From an uncultured Bacteroidota bacterium (GTDB lineage: Bacteria > Bacteroidota > Bacteroidia > Chitinophagales > Saprospiraceae), in NCBI GenBank assembly GCA_937876435.1, contig CALEIL010000186.1:1-9115 (forward strand): DNA of 9,115 nucleotides, written 5' to 3'. This document shows positions 1-7,329 of this stretch, piece after piece; the stretch's first letter is position 1; each line of letters opens with the position of its first letter. Made by a program: the position numbers and the translations under genes. The notes below the pieces were generated by a model, which was not told the DNA's origin, did no database searches, and was given only the letters and a program-made list of their open reading frames with translations.

Positions 1-1
1 G

Positions 2-88
2 GTCGGCGGGTTGCAGTTCGTGTTCATGCTCCTGCTCGCGCCGTACGCCGGCAGCCTCGGCGACCGGGTCGACCGTCGCCGGGGCGCT
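2..88 (+). pseudogene. MFS transporter internal fragment, actinobacterial-like
   Basis: Read in frame from base 2, this stretch encodes VGGLQFVFMLLLAPYAGSLG followed by DRVDRRRG. That matches the end of TM helix 2 and the helix 2-3 loop of Major Facilitator exporters, with a G-x-L-G-D-R-x-D-R-R-R form of MFS motif A. Nearly every third codon position is G or C, as in Actinobacteria and quite unlike the rest of the window. Family resemblance ends at about base 82-88, after the arginine run, where the sequence enters a Bacteroidota-type palindromic repeat. Both sides of the gene are missing: the left is cut by the window edge and the right by this junction. It may be a real horizontally acquired scrap or, more likely in my view, a chimeric join at a contig end. 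Confidence 0.6.
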
Positions 89-95
89 ACTTCTC

Positions 96-144
96 GCCTG
101 TCTGCTGACGCTGCAGCAAAGGCAGGCCTACCTGTTCAGGTAGG
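96..144. repeat. Pair of REP-like palindromes
   Basis: Two adjacent hairpins are visible. In the first, 96-102 (GCCTGTC) pairs with 121-127 (GGCAGGC) with one G-T wobble, continuing inward as TGCTG (103-107) with CAGCA (114-118) around a 6-base loop; only a two-base AA bulge interrupts the 12-bp stem. In the second, CCTACCTG (127-134) and CAGGTAGG (137-144) form a perfect 8-bp stem with a TT loop. The two share base 127. There is no adjacent gene for which this would be a terminator and no T-run follows, so an intergenic REP-like element is the best description. Confidence 0.6.
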
Positions 145-160
145 TAAATCTCTCAAATTA

Positions 161-322
161 TTTCACAGAGGACCACGGAACAATGACGAATTACGAATTT
201 TCAATTACCAATTGGACTTAGCAACAATACATAGTGAAGGGTAGTTGTATTGGATTTCTTACCTTTGGAGACTTTCAAATACCCTGTGTACCCCTGTGAA
301 TTCTCGGTCTATCTCTGTGAAA
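161..322. repeat. Degenerate short-repeat intergenic DNA
   Basis: TTTCACAGAG (161-170) reappears inverted as CTCTGTGAAA (313-322). Between them are an AATTACGAATT-type low-complexity patch (185-215) and a stretch of CCTGTGTACC / CCTGTGAATT / CTCTGTGAAA variants (about 280-322) with roughly 10-14 base spacing. This resembles the degenerate intergenic repeats seen near 4822 and 9032. Open frames through it are uninterrupted only by chance and have no coding look. Confidence 0.5.
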
Positions 323-344
323 CAATTCCACAGAAACCGTTTTA

Positions 345-829
345 TGTCCTACTTCATTTTTTTTCTTGCAATTACACCATAACAGGAGCAAAGCGTAGAG
401 GTATCCCGCAAATTATGGTGGGGTATATTCCGGAGTATGAACGGACTGCTCAAAGAAATTTGTCGCAATATGTCAGAATGTGTGTTATAAAAATATAATC
501 ATATTGATTTATTTCTAACAAAGTATAAAATGATTGGGCTTATTTCCAGTTTATGGCGTACGCATATATAGATTATTGCATCAAGCGATAAAAATAGCCT
601 AAAATATTTGTACAAATGGAAATTAATTCTTAATATGGGCTTGACCTTTTTTTGATCCCCGTGGGTATAGCTCTTAAGAGGAAAGTTTTGATAGGTCGAG
701 CAGATAGTTTTATGTTGTAGGCAAGTAGGACTTCTTAGTGTTCTGTTCTGCAAACATTCAACTAATTCCTATGGTATGCCCGGTGGCTATACCTTATTTG
801 TTTATTCTCAATATTTTAAAAAAAGCACT
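345..829. other. Gene-free AT-rich stretch upstream of the lipoprotein gene
   Basis: No convincing coding sequence is seen on either strand. The frames open here give cysteine- and aromatic-rich products with no signal peptide, domain or sensible start context. Two perfect palindromes occur: ATTTGTACAAAT at 606-617 and CTCTTAAGAG at 671-680. They lie 150-225 bases before the lipoprotein start and could be protein-binding sites. I found no clear Bacteroidota promoter of the TTTG / TAnnTTTG type, so the promoter of the next gene is not assigned. Confidence 0.5.
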
Positions 830-1825
830 ATGAAAATCAGTATAATTCAGAAGCAAAGTAATAGGAGTTTATCGAAAAAACCCAATTTATATTTTGCCCC
901 CCCCCTCAAGATTCGGAATAAAATATTCTTCTCCTTCTGGAAATACACATTGGCTGTGATGATGATTTGTTATCTATATTCCTGTGAAAAGGGCAATCCG
1001 ATACATCCTGAACAAGAAAGGATAGCTATGTCGGGAGGCAAGATCTTCACCGAAATGACCCCGGAAGAGAAACAAGTCTACGTGGAGTCCCTGAACTTCC
1101 GGGAAGGGGAATCCAATTACATCAAAACCTGGATAGACAGTTCGGCCCATGCGCCGGGTGTTCGTCAGAATCGACTCGCCCTGAGATCGTCTTACAACTG
1201 TGGCATTAATGTGGAATTATCGATCTATGGACCTGCTGACACAGCGCGCGTCACCGTTTATGAAGCCAATACATCGACGGTGGTACATGGCCCGGTGCTG
1301 ATGGTGGACAACGATGATTTCAATATGACGATCAGCGGAGCCGAATACTATGACTTTAAAATAGAACCCATTGATAACCCTACCGGGAGCACCATGGGTA
1401 ATCTGATCGTGGATCCCGACTGGGGAGGGAAAACGATTTATTCCTTTTCAGGACCGGGTATAGACTTCAACGAAGACTTTCACTTCGAGTGCCCTGCACC
1501 CGAACCCGACGGGACATGCTATGCAGAAGTTGCAATTGAAAAGTATGCCGGGGATGCAGATTCATATCAAATAGAATTTGATGATGGAACAACAAAAAGT
1601 TATGTTACTGTTTCAGGTGTTTGGAACGATTTTGAGCCGATCGAGATTGATGAACAAATGACCTATGATATCAAAATCACCCCACAGCCTCCTAGTGCGG
1701 TATACGAGGATTATAGGTTCAATATCTTACGTCCGGATCAGATATCCCACTTTTATTATATGTATCATCTTGGGAATACTACCGGGAATATCAATGATAT
1801 CAACTATTTGGAGTGTCCATATTGA
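830..1825 (+). CDS. Predicted outer-membrane lipoprotein with duplicated beta-rich domain
   Basis: Function is not recognised. The start at 830 gives 331 residues; an in-frame ATG at 776 is possible but adds 18 residues with no signal-peptide character. A basic n-region (residues 26-38), a hydrophobic run (about 39-50) and a lipobox-like Leu-Tyr-Ser-Cys with the modifiable cysteine at residue 52 point to signal peptidase II processing and membrane anchoring. The n-region is unusually long and contains a C9 tract. After a charged linker (53-120) come two related beta-rich units, about 124-222 and 230-330. Each opens with Cys and a short beta motif, has a Y-D-(F/I)-K-I motif in the middle (YDFKIEP; YDIKITP), and ends in E-C-P, suggesting Ig-like modules with a conserved disulfide. 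There is no T9SS tail. A strong terminator follows, so it is probably monocistronic. Codon composition becomes more AT-rich after about 1550. Confidence 0.8.
   Translation: MKISIIQKQSNRSLSKKPNLYFAPPLKIRNKIFFSFWKYTLAVMMICYLYSCEKGNPIHPEQERIAMSGGKIFTEMTPEEKQVYVESLNFREGESNYIKTWIDSSAHAPGVRQNRLALRSSYNCGINVELSIYGPADTARVTVYEANTSTVVHGPVLMVDNDDFNMTISGAEYYDFKIEPIDNPTGSTMGNLIVDPDWGGKTIYSFSGPGIDFNEDFHFECPAPEPDGTCYAEVAIEKYAGDADSYQIEFDDGTTKSYVTVSGVWNDFEPIEIDEQMTYDIKITPQPPSAVYEDYRFNILRPDQISHFYYMYHLGNTTGNINDINYLECPY
897..905 (+). repeat. C9 homopolymer inside the lipoprotein N-terminus
   Basis: Nine consecutive C residues encode the end of Ala and then Pro-Pro (residues 23-25) between the assigned start (830) and the lipoprotein hydrophobic segment. 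A one-base change in length would put the upstream start out of frame with the signal peptide. Long C or G tracts in this position are a known substrate for slipped-strand phase variation; that it acts so here is inference. Confidence 0.75.
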
Positions 1826-1858
1826 AAAGTTTGTAGATGAGTAAGTAGAGTGAAAGTG

Positions 1859-1900
1859 AGGAGCACACGGTGCAATAATCCGTGTGCTTCTATTTTTTCT
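1859..1900 (+). terminator. Intrinsic terminator after the lipoprotein gene
   Basis: AGCACACGG (1862-1870) pairs perfectly with CCGTGTGCT (1880-1888) around the loop TGCAATAAT; a G-T wobble and two further pairs (1859-1861 with 1889-1891) extend the stem to 12 bp. It is followed directly by a T-rich tail (TATTTTTTCT, 1891-1900). It lies 34 bases past the lipoprotein stop and 22 bases before the next start, so the large downstream gene is separately transcribed or fed by read-through. Confidence 0.85.
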
Positions 1901-1921
1901 TTATTTCACAATACCTGTTAT

Positions 1922-4762
1922 ATGCATTCCCGATTGATCAGATCATACTTGACATTGATTTGCTTACTTGTAGTTCATAATGCAGATGGGCAGCAAATGT
2001 ATAAAATCGTAGGTGGAACCTGGTTAAATACTTTTGATATCCGAAACTGCAACGACGAAGAAATTCATGACTTTCGTGAAATCAATAATGAGTACAATTC
2101 TGTTATTTATGATATCAGTTTTCACCCGGATGGCAGGTTATATTTATCCGGATCCCACTATTTTTTGATTTACAATATTGTCCGGGACAGGGTGGAAAAA
2201 GCTGTTCCCTTTTCGACGTTTGGCGTGGATGACAGTGGTTTAAATTGGTTCACTATTAATGAGGAAGGAAAAATTCTCTGGAGTAACCATCAGGTTCGTC
2301 CCCCTATATTGAGGCAGATCGATCTCCGTCATTTGACGGCTGTTTCCGTGCCGGAAGAGGGTATCATCGAAGATCGAACCGGCTTTCCGGGCATCGATGG
2401 TCAGCTTCCGGATGGGAGTTACCTGGTACAGGGAGGATCATATGGTGATGACCGGGATAATAATATCGTGCTTTGGGATCCGGTATTAGATGAAGCTGCT
2501 TATATAGAATTCAATTATCCTGAAATGGTGGGCATTGGTGATTCGCATATTTACTTTCCAGCCTGTGGGGCTTTACAGTTAATTAGCCTGGGGTATGCAG
2601 GTGGTGAAGTCAAATCCAGGATGATGATCGATGTAGAATCAGGAAGTGTGAAAGAAGTCTGCCCTGAAATTGACCAAATAAACGCTCGGGCCAGTTCGGC
2701 CCATCCAACCGACTTCCGCCGTTCCCCGCTCCGGATCGACCTGGATGGCGACAATTCCAGCGGACATATCACGGCGGGCTATTTCGATACGCTGACCACC
2801 TGCCAGAAGGTAGTGCCGCTCATGGATGACGTGGAGCTCTATATCTGTGATGGGGTGGTGGACTACATTTCCTTCCGGCTGAAGTATTACGACGATCCCT
2901 TGTTGCCGGAAGAGCGGATCTATTCGGAGGATTTCCCGGAACAACTGGATCATCCTTCCCCGGGCCGTTACGTGTGGCGTAATACGTATGGCAACGATGA
3001 AGCCAAGATAAAAGAATATCTGCGCAGCCTTCGCTACCGGGCGGATTGGACCGATCCGGACGAGAAGGAACGGGTGGTGATGACGACGATGCACGTGGGG
3101 GAAGATAGCACGACGTCGTGGTCGGTGTTTCAGTTGGAGACCGATGAAGTGTGGGCGGGTCGGGATACGGCGGTGGCCTATTGTCCGGGTAGTGGACCGC
3201 TGGAGCTGACCGATTACCTGAGTCCCGGCGTGAGGAAGGACGGCCGGATCGAACCGTCGCTGTCCAAAGGCGGTACCGTGTTCACCCCGGGCGTGGATGC
3301 CGATCGGGAATACCTGTATATTCTGGAGCGGATGGACTGTGCGGATACGGCCGTGCTGAGCGTGGAGTCGCTGAAGGCCGAATTGGAAAACACCGACTTG
3401 GATACGGTGACGCTTTGTCCGGGCGGCCGTGAGCTGATTGGATTTCCACCGGGCCGTTACACCTCGATCGAGTGGTGGGATGGCAGCACCGGTGATTCCA
3501 CCTGGATCAGTGCCGACGGTATGACGGATTACTCCGTCGTTGTGGCTCAGGGTGACTGCGGTATCCCGATTCCCATCACGGTGCTGGAGCAGGAAGTGGA
3601 AGGGATCGCCGGTCGGGATACGACGATCGGATACTGCGGTGATGGATCCCCAATCGATTTGAAACAAGTCCTGTCGCTGCCGGAGGAATACAGCTATAAG
3701 ATTTCACCGGCGTTGTCCGGTGCAGACGGCCAGCTCATTTTTGACCCTGCGGTGGATGACGCGGGGACCTACGAGCTTATGACCGGGTCGGCTTCGTGTC
3801 AGGATACGGCACGGATCGTGATGGAAGAGGCTTCCGTACAGGAGTTGCGAATCGACCCGGTGCGGCTGTGTGGCGGATCGACGATGCGGATCGGACTGGA
3901 GCCGAGGCAGTACGATGAGGTGAGGTGGTGGAATGGAGATACAGGCGATTCGACCACGATATCGGGTGAGGAAAGTGGTCCGTTCACGGTGGAAGCCCGA
4001 CAGGAAGGCTGTATATACCTGGGAGAGTTCCAGGTTATAGTATTACCGGAAGTGATATTGCCAGAAACCTATCCGGAGGATCGGATCACGATTTGTGAAG
4101 GACAGTCTGCAATTATTCCGGTAGCTGGTCTGGACTCTGTAAGTTGGGATGGGATAATGTACTATCCGGGTGAGGACATCGAGCTCTGGCAGCAAGAGGA
4201 AATTACGCTCCGGGGTTATCAGAAAGATTGCTATGCGGAAAAGACGATCAGCGTGGTAGAAACGGCTGATCCATCGGCAGAATTTTCCTATGCAGCGGAG
4301 AGGTGCGATGGGCAGCGATTGATGGTCGATTTGCCCATGGACCAGGGGGAATGGGAATTCGGATGGGAGGATGGCACTGATTCGGGAAGTCTGGTGGTGG
4401 ATATCCCCGGCCGGTATCCTTTTTTGATCCGGTCAGCGGATTGCGTGTTTGTCGGAAGTATCGACGTGGTTGAAGGCGGGGAGTGCGATGAGGAATGCAC
4501 GGTTTCCATTCCCAACGCCATCAGTCCCAACGGGGATGGGATCAACGATCGGTTGGAATTTTTCTCATCCTGTGCAATAAATATCACAGAATTCAGGCTC
4601 TTCGACAAGTGGGGCGGGGAGCTGTATAGAACGGAGAGTGAGGCAGCGACTGCGCAGATCTGGGAGCGCATCGCACCGGGTGTATATACGGTACAGATAA
4701 CCTATGAGACGGATCGGGGTGTGATAAAGACAACAGCCGGTGGGGTGATGGTGATCAAGTAA
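1922..4762 (+). CDS. Large secreted multidomain surface protein with type B T9SS sorting domain
   Basis: A 946-residue, probably cell-surface adhesin-like protein exported by Sec and then the type IX system; its ligand is unknown. I chose the ATG at 1922 because it begins a good signal peptide (MHSRLIRSYLTLICLLVVHN, cleavage near residue 23); the upstream in-frame ATG at 1850 would place the terminator inside the coding sequence. Residues about 25-250 look propeller-like (ISFHPDGRLYLSG, NNIVLWDP). About 255-410 resembles the LDxDxDNSSG ... LRSLRYR module common in Saprospiria surface proteins. Then come repeats: A1 (412-482) and A2 (563-640), both opening AGRDT with Y-C; B1 (493-560) and B2 (640-711), sharing a W-W-(D/N)-G-(S/D)-T-G-D-S-T motif; and weaker B-like units at 718-782 and 786-853. 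The last ~89 residues (858-946), with SIPNAISPNGDGIND and FRLFDKWGGELY, are the gliding-motility-associated (CHU_C) type B sorting domain. Residues about 257-700 are encoded by visibly more G+C-rich DNA than either end. Confidence 0.88.
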   Translation: MHSRLIRSYLTLICLLVVHNADGQQMYKIVGGTWLNTFDIRNCNDEEIHDFREINNEYNSVIYDISFHPDGRLYLSGSHYFLIYNIVRDRVEKAVPFSTFGVDDSGLNWFTINEEGKILWSNHQVRPPILRQIDLRHLTAVSVPEEGIIEDRTGFPGIDGQLPDGSYLVQGGSYGDDRDNNIVLWDPVLDEAAYIEFNYPEMVGIGDSHIYFPACGALQLISLGYAGGEVKSRMMIDVESGSVKEVCPEIDQINARASSAHPTDFRRSPLRIDLDGDNSSGHITAGYFDTLTTCQKVVPLMDDVELYICDGVVDYISFRLKYYDDPLLPEERIYSEDFPEQLDHPSPGRYVWRNTYGNDEAKIKEYLRSLRYRADWTDPDEKERVVMTTMHVGEDSTTSWSVFQLETDEVWAGRDTAVAYCPGSGPLELTDYLSPGVRKDGRIEPSLSKGGTVFTPGVDADREYLYILERMDCADTAVLSVESLKAELENTDLDTVTLCPGGRELIGFPPGRYTSIEWWDGSTGDSTWISADGMTDYSVVVAQGDCGIPIPITVLEQEVEGIAGRDTTIGYCGDGSPIDLKQVLSLPEEYSYKISPALSGADGQLIFDPAVDDAGTYELMTGSASCQDTARIVMEEASVQELRIDPVRLCGGSTMRIGLEPRQYDEVRWWNGDTGDSTTISGEESGPFTVEARQEGCIYLGEFQVIVLPEVILPETYPEDRITICEGQSAIIPVAGLDSVSWDGIMYYPGEDIELWQQEEITLRGYQKDCYAEKTISVVETADPSAEFSYAAERCDGQRLMVDLPMDQGEWEFGWEDGTDSGSLVVDIPGRYPFLIRSADCVFVGSIDVVEGGECDEECTVSIPNAISPNGDGINDRLEFFSSCAINITEFRLFDKWGGELYRTESEAATAQIWERIAPGVYTVQITYETDRGVIKTTAGGVMVIK

Positions 4763-4821
4763 CCATTTTCAGGGATGATCTATCATGAAAAACCCCATAT
4801 TCTACAGCTATAGATTTTTAT

Positions 4822-4840
4822 TTTCACGCAGAGGGAGAAG
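4822..4840. repeat. TTTCACGCAGAGG-type degenerate repeat
   Basis: TTTCACGCAGAGGGAGAAG matches the family also seen as TTTCACAGAGGACCACGG at 161 and TTTCACGCAGCGTACGCAG at 9032. It lies in the 201-bp gap between two convergent genes, just before the heptamer array. A weak inverted repeat (ATGATCTATCAT, about 4775-4786) and an imperfect CTACAGCTATAG followed by a T-rich run nearby might act as terminators, but neither is strong. Confidence 0.5.
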
Positions 4841-4859
4841 TAAGAGTAGCATAGTTTCA

Positions 4860-4936
4860 AAAGCTGAAAGCTGAAAGCTGAAAGCTCAAAGCTCAAAGCT
4901 CAAAGCTGATAGCCGACAGCTGACAGCCGATAGCTA
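4860..4936. repeat. Eleven-unit heptamer tandem array
   Basis: Contiguous 7-base units can be read as AAAGCTG x3, AAAGCTC x3, AAAGCTG, ATAGCCG, ACAGCTG, ACAGCCG, ATAGCTA. Two more decayed units may follow. Every unit keeps A at positions 1 and 3, G at 4 and C at 5. The identical units form homogeneous blocks on the left while the right end diverges, as expected from slippage growth. It sits between the convergent stops at 4762 and 4964, so it is not translated in either neighbouring gene. Confidence 0.9.
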
Positions 4937-4963
4937 ATTACTCATGCTAAAACAAGGCTTAAA

Positions 4964-5911
4964 TCAATTCACGATTAATTTTCGGACATAAGTCTGATCT
5001 CCCGTCTGTATCTCAACCAGGTACATTCCGGGTGAGAGGCCGGAGGGGAGTGCTGCGGTCTCCTTGCCTGACGACTCCCGGGTAGAATGATATAACGTTC
5101 CTCCATGAATGTCGCGTAATCGCCAGGTAAAACGGTCAGGTCCTTCGATGGATAACTGTCCCGAACCGGAAAACACCGGGTTGGGATATAGGCGGATTTC
5201 GGAGAGAGGTAAATTATTTTGAGTAGATGTCATTAAGTAGGTCGCGTCACACTCTACTTCCCACTGTTTGTAAAAAAGACTATTGTCCTGGTAGCATCGG
5301 AGAGGGAGTGGACAGAAATTATCACAAAGCAGATCATCCACTGGCAGTAAAAAGTAAAGATCCCCGATTTTTTCAATAAATGTTCCGCTGAAGCCGTAAT
5401 ATGAATCAAACTTGGATGTCATATGAAATACCTGCTTTCTAAGGGTATCATTTCCCACCACTACTTTTTCTACGGAATCGATAACTATTTGTATCATGGT
5501 ATCCGCCACATAATTGGGATTATAGGGTGCAGGGGTGACAATGTTCATAGTATCTCCTACTTCCAGACTGAAATCATACAGAAGTTCAAATTTATTTTCT
5601 CTGTAATAGTAAATGGAGTCTCCTTTTTGATGAAGAATTATATTGCCCTGATCATATACATCTGTTGCTGGGATAGTATCCTCTTCGAATTGGTATAGCT
5701 TGCCCTCGATAAACCTGGCTGTTATATCATTGATTATCGTGTCTTTTACTACTTCCAGAGCCAGACAATTGACAACAGGACTAAAGGCATACCTCACCTC
5801 ATAGTGCCAGGTGGCTCCTATCGGAGCCCATTCGACCCCTTCATTTTGAGCTTGTACTTGCTGAAAAAAAAATGAGAGGCATGTCAGAGAAATGAGTGTA
5901 GTGAGTCGCAT
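4964..5911 (-). CDS. Secreted protein of unknown function with type A T9SS sorting domain
   Basis: A 315-residue exported protein; no enzymatic function is recognised. Residues 1-21 (MRLTTLISLTCLSFFFQQVQ plus A) form a Sec signal peptide with an Ala-x-Ala-like site. The body (22-235) opens with WAPIGATWHYEVRY, a pattern I associate with hypothetical T9SS cargo of Bacteroidota, and is beta-rich with four to five cysteines near 200-222. Residues 237-315 are a type A (Por secretion) sorting tail: an LYPNPV motif, then GMYLVEIQTGD and a final VRKLIVN. The start ATG lies 3 bases after the stop of the metalloprotease gene upstream (TAA-TCC-ATG), indicating one transcript and probable translational coupling. 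It may assist or simply be co-expressed with the protease. If the IS upstream of the protease has removed the operon promoter, this gene is affected too. Confidence 0.85.
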   Translation of the reverse strand: MRLTTLISLTCLSFFFQQVQAQNEGVEWAPIGATWHYEVRYAFSPVVNCLALEVVKDTIINDITARFIEGKLYQFEEDTIPATDVYDQGNIILHQKGDSIYYYRENKFELLYDFSLEVGDTMNIVTPAPYNPNYVADTMIQIVIDSVEKVVVGNDTLRKQVFHMTSKFDSYYGFSGTFIEKIGDLYFLLPVDDLLCDNFCPLPLRCYQDNSLFYKQWEVECDATYLMTSTQNNLPLSEIRLYPNPVFSGSGQLSIEGPDRFTWRLRDIHGGTLYHSTRESSGKETAALPSGLSPGMYLVEIQTGDQTYVRKLIVN

Positions 5912-5914
5912 GGA

Positions 5915-7279
5915 TTATAATTTCTGCATTTTAAATACTTTGGAAAAATGCTGATTTTGTAATTCTATAAAATAGAGACCATTTTGCAAATCGGAGGTGT
6001 TAATATGATGAGATCCGGAGTCCATATTTAGGTTCTTTTGTAATTTTAATGATTTATATTGATCATATATTTTAATCTGATGTGAAGTGTTGTTAAAGTT
6101 TATGCTTGAACTATACGTATGATTCTCTTTGTTTATTTCTACATGAAGCATTTGCCCCATTGGATTTGGATAAATATTATAAAAACTTCCAGTGTAATTG
6201 AAGTCAAAGTATTCGGTGATTTCGTTGCAATTTGCTTCTGTTTCTACTTTAAAGACGATTTGATTTGTAGACCCTATATCAATTTCTGCAAAAGACCCTC
6301 CGGCATTAGCCCACCATTGACCGCTACCACCGGTTTTTGTCCATGTGAAATAGGCTTCACCGGGTGCATTAATTTCAACTTCAATATCTCGTTCCGGTAC
6401 AAAATTGGAATTGTTTAAGGCAGTACCCCCGCCAGACCACTCTACCTGCCCGGATATGGAATAATCTGGTAAACCACTTTTAACAATGTCCGTATTGGTT
6501 TCAAGCCATTTATGCATTTGAGAAAGTTGGCATTGTGTTAATGATTGTTGACTCCCATAATCCATCATGTTATTGGTGCTCCAAACATTTAACGGAGGTG
6601 TATCGCTGCAATTTTCATTATGATCGAATGTATGAAGAAGCCCAAAGTTATGTCCTAATTCATGTCGAAAAACCTTAGCCGGATCCCAATGATTGCGGTT
6701 CGAAGACGAACTGTTGATGAATTTGTAATATACGCCTATCGCTGTAGACCATTTATTGCATTGTAACCCACAGGCGACGCCACCAAAATCCTGCTCTATC
6801 CCGGGAAAATTACCAGGCATAAAAAGGTGAACTGAGGTTGTTTTATAGGGAATAGGCTGGGACATTATAAAATCATAGAGCGAATCTCCTTTGGCAGAGG
6901 TTTTATAGTTTCCTTTTTTCCACATTTCAGTATTTTTCCAAAAGTGGGTATCGACGACCTCATATCGAATTTTGGAGTCGGTGTAGTAAGGCGATGAGGT
7001 CGTGTAATCAAACATTGGCAGGTTTATCATGTAATGATTCATACTCCATGCAATGTCATCGAGGTAATTATTTCCTTCACTATCATTTTGAATGTTTCCG
7101 CTCCCATCATCTTTTTGAAAGATGTGAAAAGTGACGCGTATCGTTTTGATTGGAACTTCATCGATATCCATATTGATACATGGCAGGGATAGCAAGTCTA
7201 AGTTGGAGCCTGTTACTTCGGTACCGCAGTATTTCTGACTAAAACCGAACGTTCCACAGAAAAGCAAAAAGATTAGCAC
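5915..7279 (-). CDS. Secreted M43-like zinc metalloprotease with type A T9SS tail, 5' end displaced by IS
   Basis: A probable extracellular endopeptidase of the pappalysin/cytophagalysin (M43) group. HELGHNFGLLH at residues 206-216 supplies three zinc-binding histidines (206, 210, 216) and the catalytic Glu207; the Met-turn is NMMDY (237-241), and the C-S-D-T-P-P between them fits the family. Residues about 275-365 are a beta-rich, Trp-containing domain, and 367-454 a type A T9SS sorting tail (YNIYPNPMGQ ... KVFKMQKL). The GTG at 7279 is the only conventional start left, but it falls inside the signal peptide: upstream codons, in frame back to 7309, read I-H-F-N-K-K-Q-N-L-A before V-L-I-F-L-L-F. 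Thus the basic n-region lies outside the GTG start, and the true ATG is missing where the IS inverted repeat begins (stop TGA at 7312-7310). The gene may be silent, or expressed from ATT/GTG with a weakened signal peptide. The catalytic region is intact. Confidence 0.85.
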   Translation of the reverse strand: MLIFLLFCGTFGFSQKYCGTEVTGSNLDLLSLPCINMDIDEVPIKTIRVTFHIFQKDDGSGNIQNDSEGNNYLDDIAWSMNHYMINLPMFDYTTSSPYYTDSKIRYEVVDTHFWKNTEMWKKGNYKTSAKGDSLYDFIMSQPIPYKTTSVHLFMPGNFPGIEQDFGGVACGLQCNKWSTAIGVYYKFINSSSSNRNHWDPAKVFRHELGHNFGLLHTFDHNENCSDTPPLNVWSTNNMMDYGSQQSLTQCQLSQMHKWLETNTDIVKSGLPDYSISGQVEWSGGGTALNNSNFVPERDIEVEINAPGEAYFTWTKTGGSGQWWANAGGSFAEIDIGSTNQIVFKVETEANCNEITEYFDFNYTGSFYNIYPNPMGQMLHVEINKENHTYSSSINFNNTSHQIKIYDQYKSLKLQKNLNMDSGSHHINTSDLQNGLYFIELQNQHFSKVFKMQKL

Positions 7280-7309
7280 GGCAAGGTTTTGCTTTTTATT
7301 GAAGTGAAT

Positions 7310-7329
7310 TCACATCTGTCCAAAATAAA
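7310..7329 (+). repeat. IS left inverted repeat
   Basis: TCACATCTGTCCAAAATAAA; the GTCCAAAATAAA core (7318-7329) is identical to the inverted right end. After one gap the similarity continues weakly through a TGG-CAT motif. The TGA of its first bases ends the open frame that runs upstream of the protease gene. Confidence 0.75.

Noticed and set aside
250..753. Two open frames of about 80 codons, one per strand
   Set aside because: The first runs through degenerate repeat DNA; both products lack any recognisable character and have poor starts.
1850..1921. Upstream start for the large surface protein
   Set aside because: It would put the strong terminator inside the coding sequence and push the signal peptide 24 residues inward; the ATG at 1922 gives a normal signal peptide.
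2639..3667. Long open frame (342 codons) on the minus strand
   Set aside because: It is antisense to the middle of the large T9SS protein, where G+C-rich codons suppress stops; its product is rich in Arg, His and Ile with no domain or signal peptide.
4860..4936. CRISPR array
   Set aside because: Units are 7 bases and contiguous, with no spacers and no cas genes.
5423..6418. Plus-strand open frames opposite the two minus-strand secreted proteins
   Set aside because: Both are antisense to genes with clear domains and have no protein-like features.
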